Shown: positions 63,262 through 64,000 of the stretch, in pieces
Layout: every line of letters begins with the position of its first letter
Position numbering within the stretch: the first letter of the stretch is position 1
DNA from: Microbacterium invictum
Lineage (GTDB): Bacteria > Actinomycetota > Actinomycetes > Actinomycetales > Microbacteriaceae
Length of the DNA stretch: 64,000 bases
Direction of reading: 5' to 3'
Assembly (NCBI RefSeq): GCF_034421375.1
Contig: NZ_CP139779.1
Location: forward strand, 806,001 to 870,000
Notes under the pieces: generated by a model
Database searches by the model: none
Seen by the model: the letters and a program-made list of their open reading frames with translations, nothing else
What the model was told of the DNA's origin: nothing
Made by a program: the position numbers and the translations under genes

Positions 63262-63287
63262 TCTCCGACGAAGACGCGTCGGAGAGT
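63262..63287 (+). promoter_or_regulatory. Perfect 10-bp hairpin in the leader of the sugar-binding gene
   Basis: CTCTCCGACG (63262-63271) and CGTCGGAGAG (63278-63287) form a perfect stem with a 6-nt loop (AAGACG), 5 nt before the AAGGAGG ribosome site. It could protect the mRNA end or tune translation. Confidence 0.65.
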
Positions 63288-63301
63288 CTCAAGGAGGAGA
63301 A

Positions 63302-64000
63302 ATGGCACAGAAGAAGCGGATGCTCGGCCTGCTCGGCTTCGTCGGCGCGGGCGCGCTGGCACTCGGGCTCGCCGGCTGCGCGAGCGGCGGCGGCGATGAC
63401 GCCGGCTCCGGCGACGGCGGCGACAGCGGCGATCTCGTCACCGTGGGGTTCGTCGCGGTCGGACCCGAGGGCGGCTGGCGAAACGCCAACGAGCAGGCCA
63501 TCAGGGACGCCTTCAGCCAGGAGGCGGGCTTCGACCTGAAGTACGCTCCTGCCGCGAGCCCCACCGACCAGAAGTCCCAGATCGACGCGTTCGCGACATT
63601 CGTCAACGACGAGGTCGACGCCATCCTCCTCACCGCCACCGAGGCGTCGGGCTGGGAGGACTCGCTCGAGCTGGCTCAGGAGGCCGAGATCCCCGTCATC
63701 CTCCTCGACCGCGGTGTCGAGGCCAGCGAAGACCTCTACGTCACCCGTATCGCTCCCGACAACGTGAACGTCGCGGCGTCGGTCGGCGAGTGGGCGCTGG
63801 AGACCTTCCCCGAGGGTGCGAACTACTACACGCTCGAGGGTGTCCCCGGACTCTCCGTCGTCAACGAGCGTAACGAGGGCTTCGACATGGCGATCGAGGG
63901 TGCGTCGGGATGGAACAAGGTCGGCGCCCAGACCGCAAACTGGACCGCCGACGAGGGCAAGTCGGTCATCGAGACCGTGCTCAGCGCGAACCCCGACCTG
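63302..64000 (+). CDS. YtfQ-like sugar ABC transporter binding lipoprotein (partial)
   Basis: The N-terminal 233 residues; the gene runs off the right edge. Lipobox 'GLAGC' (Cys near 26) and a Gly/Asp-rich linker precede a periplasmic-binding fold: 'VTVGFVAVGPEGGWRNANEQAI', 'KSQIDAFATFVNDEVDAILLTATEASGWEDSLELAQEAEIPVILLDRGV' (in parts). The pattern 'GxxGGWRxAN' and 'GWxxxLxxAxxAxIPVIxxDR' matches YtfQ, the galactofuranose-binding protein, and related arabinose/galactose binders. AAGGAGG lies just before the ATG. Furanose specificity would fit the arabinose expected from GH43 activity (inference). Confidence 0.88.
   Translation, partial: MAQKKRMLGLLGFVGAGALALGLAGCASGGGDDAGSGDGGDSGDLVTVGFVAVGPEGGWRNANEQAIRDAFSQEAGFDLKYAPAASPTDQKSQIDAFATFVNDEVDAILLTATEASGWEDSLELAQEAEIPVILLDRGVEASEDLYVTRIAPDNVNVAASVGEWALETFPEGANYYTLEGVPGLSVVNERNEGFDMAIEGASGWNKVGAQTANWTADEGKSVIETVLSANPDL

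Overview
The window is very GC-rich and densely coded, with a strong G/C bias at third codon positions, frequent GTG/TTG starts and many 1-8 nt gene overlaps. These traits, plus F420 biosynthesis (cofD), an ECF42/DGPF module, DUF1206 and MpaB-type proteins and many LacI/ROK/RpiR-controlled sugar loci, point to a high-GC actinobacterium, most likely Microbacteriaceae (Microbacterium-like). I saw no rRNA, tRNA, CRISPR array, transposase or phage gene. The first gene (mannitol dehydrogenase family) and the last gene (sugar-binding lipoprotein) are cut by the window edges. No gene-free stretch exceeds 300 bases.

Layout. (1) 1-10035: a glucuronide utilisation operon on the minus strand (binding lipoprotein, permease, fused permease-ATPase, second ATPase, beta-glucuronidase, glucuronate isomerase, fructuronate reductase-like) with a divergent LacI regulator. 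(2) 10052-11895: a DrrAB-type exporter. (3) 12067-18685: a coupled MetQNI transporter plus three flavin enzymes, predicted to scavenge organosulfur. (4) 18931-26670: an amino-acid/dipeptide ABC transporter, M20 peptidase, RpiR regulator, secreted cyanophycinase-like peptidase and PLP decarboxylase, predicted to use cyanophycin or related isopeptides. (5) 26815-28927: an ECF42 sigma factor with its DGPF and SRPBCC partners and a matching promoter. (6) 29051-35260: ThuA, BLUF photoreceptor, Gfo/Idh oxidoreductase, aldo/keto reductase, glycosyltransferase, DUF1206. (7) 35280-38588: alpha-galactosidase and a divergent ROK regulator. (8) 38589-46928: DNA polymerase IV, MpaB-like, alditol oxidase, CofD and assorted housekeeping or conserved proteins. 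(9) 46961-51621: an ATPase-less sugar ABC transporter and an MFS transporter. (10) 51713-64000: a plant-polysaccharide locus with two large secreted GH43/LamG enzymes, an SDR, a WxL-like secreted protein with a DUF916 membrane protein, a LacI regulator and a YtfQ-like sugar-binding protein.

The two most unusual proposals are the isopeptide cluster (4), whose two transcription start regions share a TGTAA/TTACA half-site, and locus (10), which resembles the csc/WxL cell-surface carbohydrate clusters of Firmicutes but sits in an actinobacterium. In locus (10), near-identical 14-bp LacI-type sites lie before the GH43 genes and before the sugar-binding gene. All functions are inferred from reading the sequence; no database search was possible.
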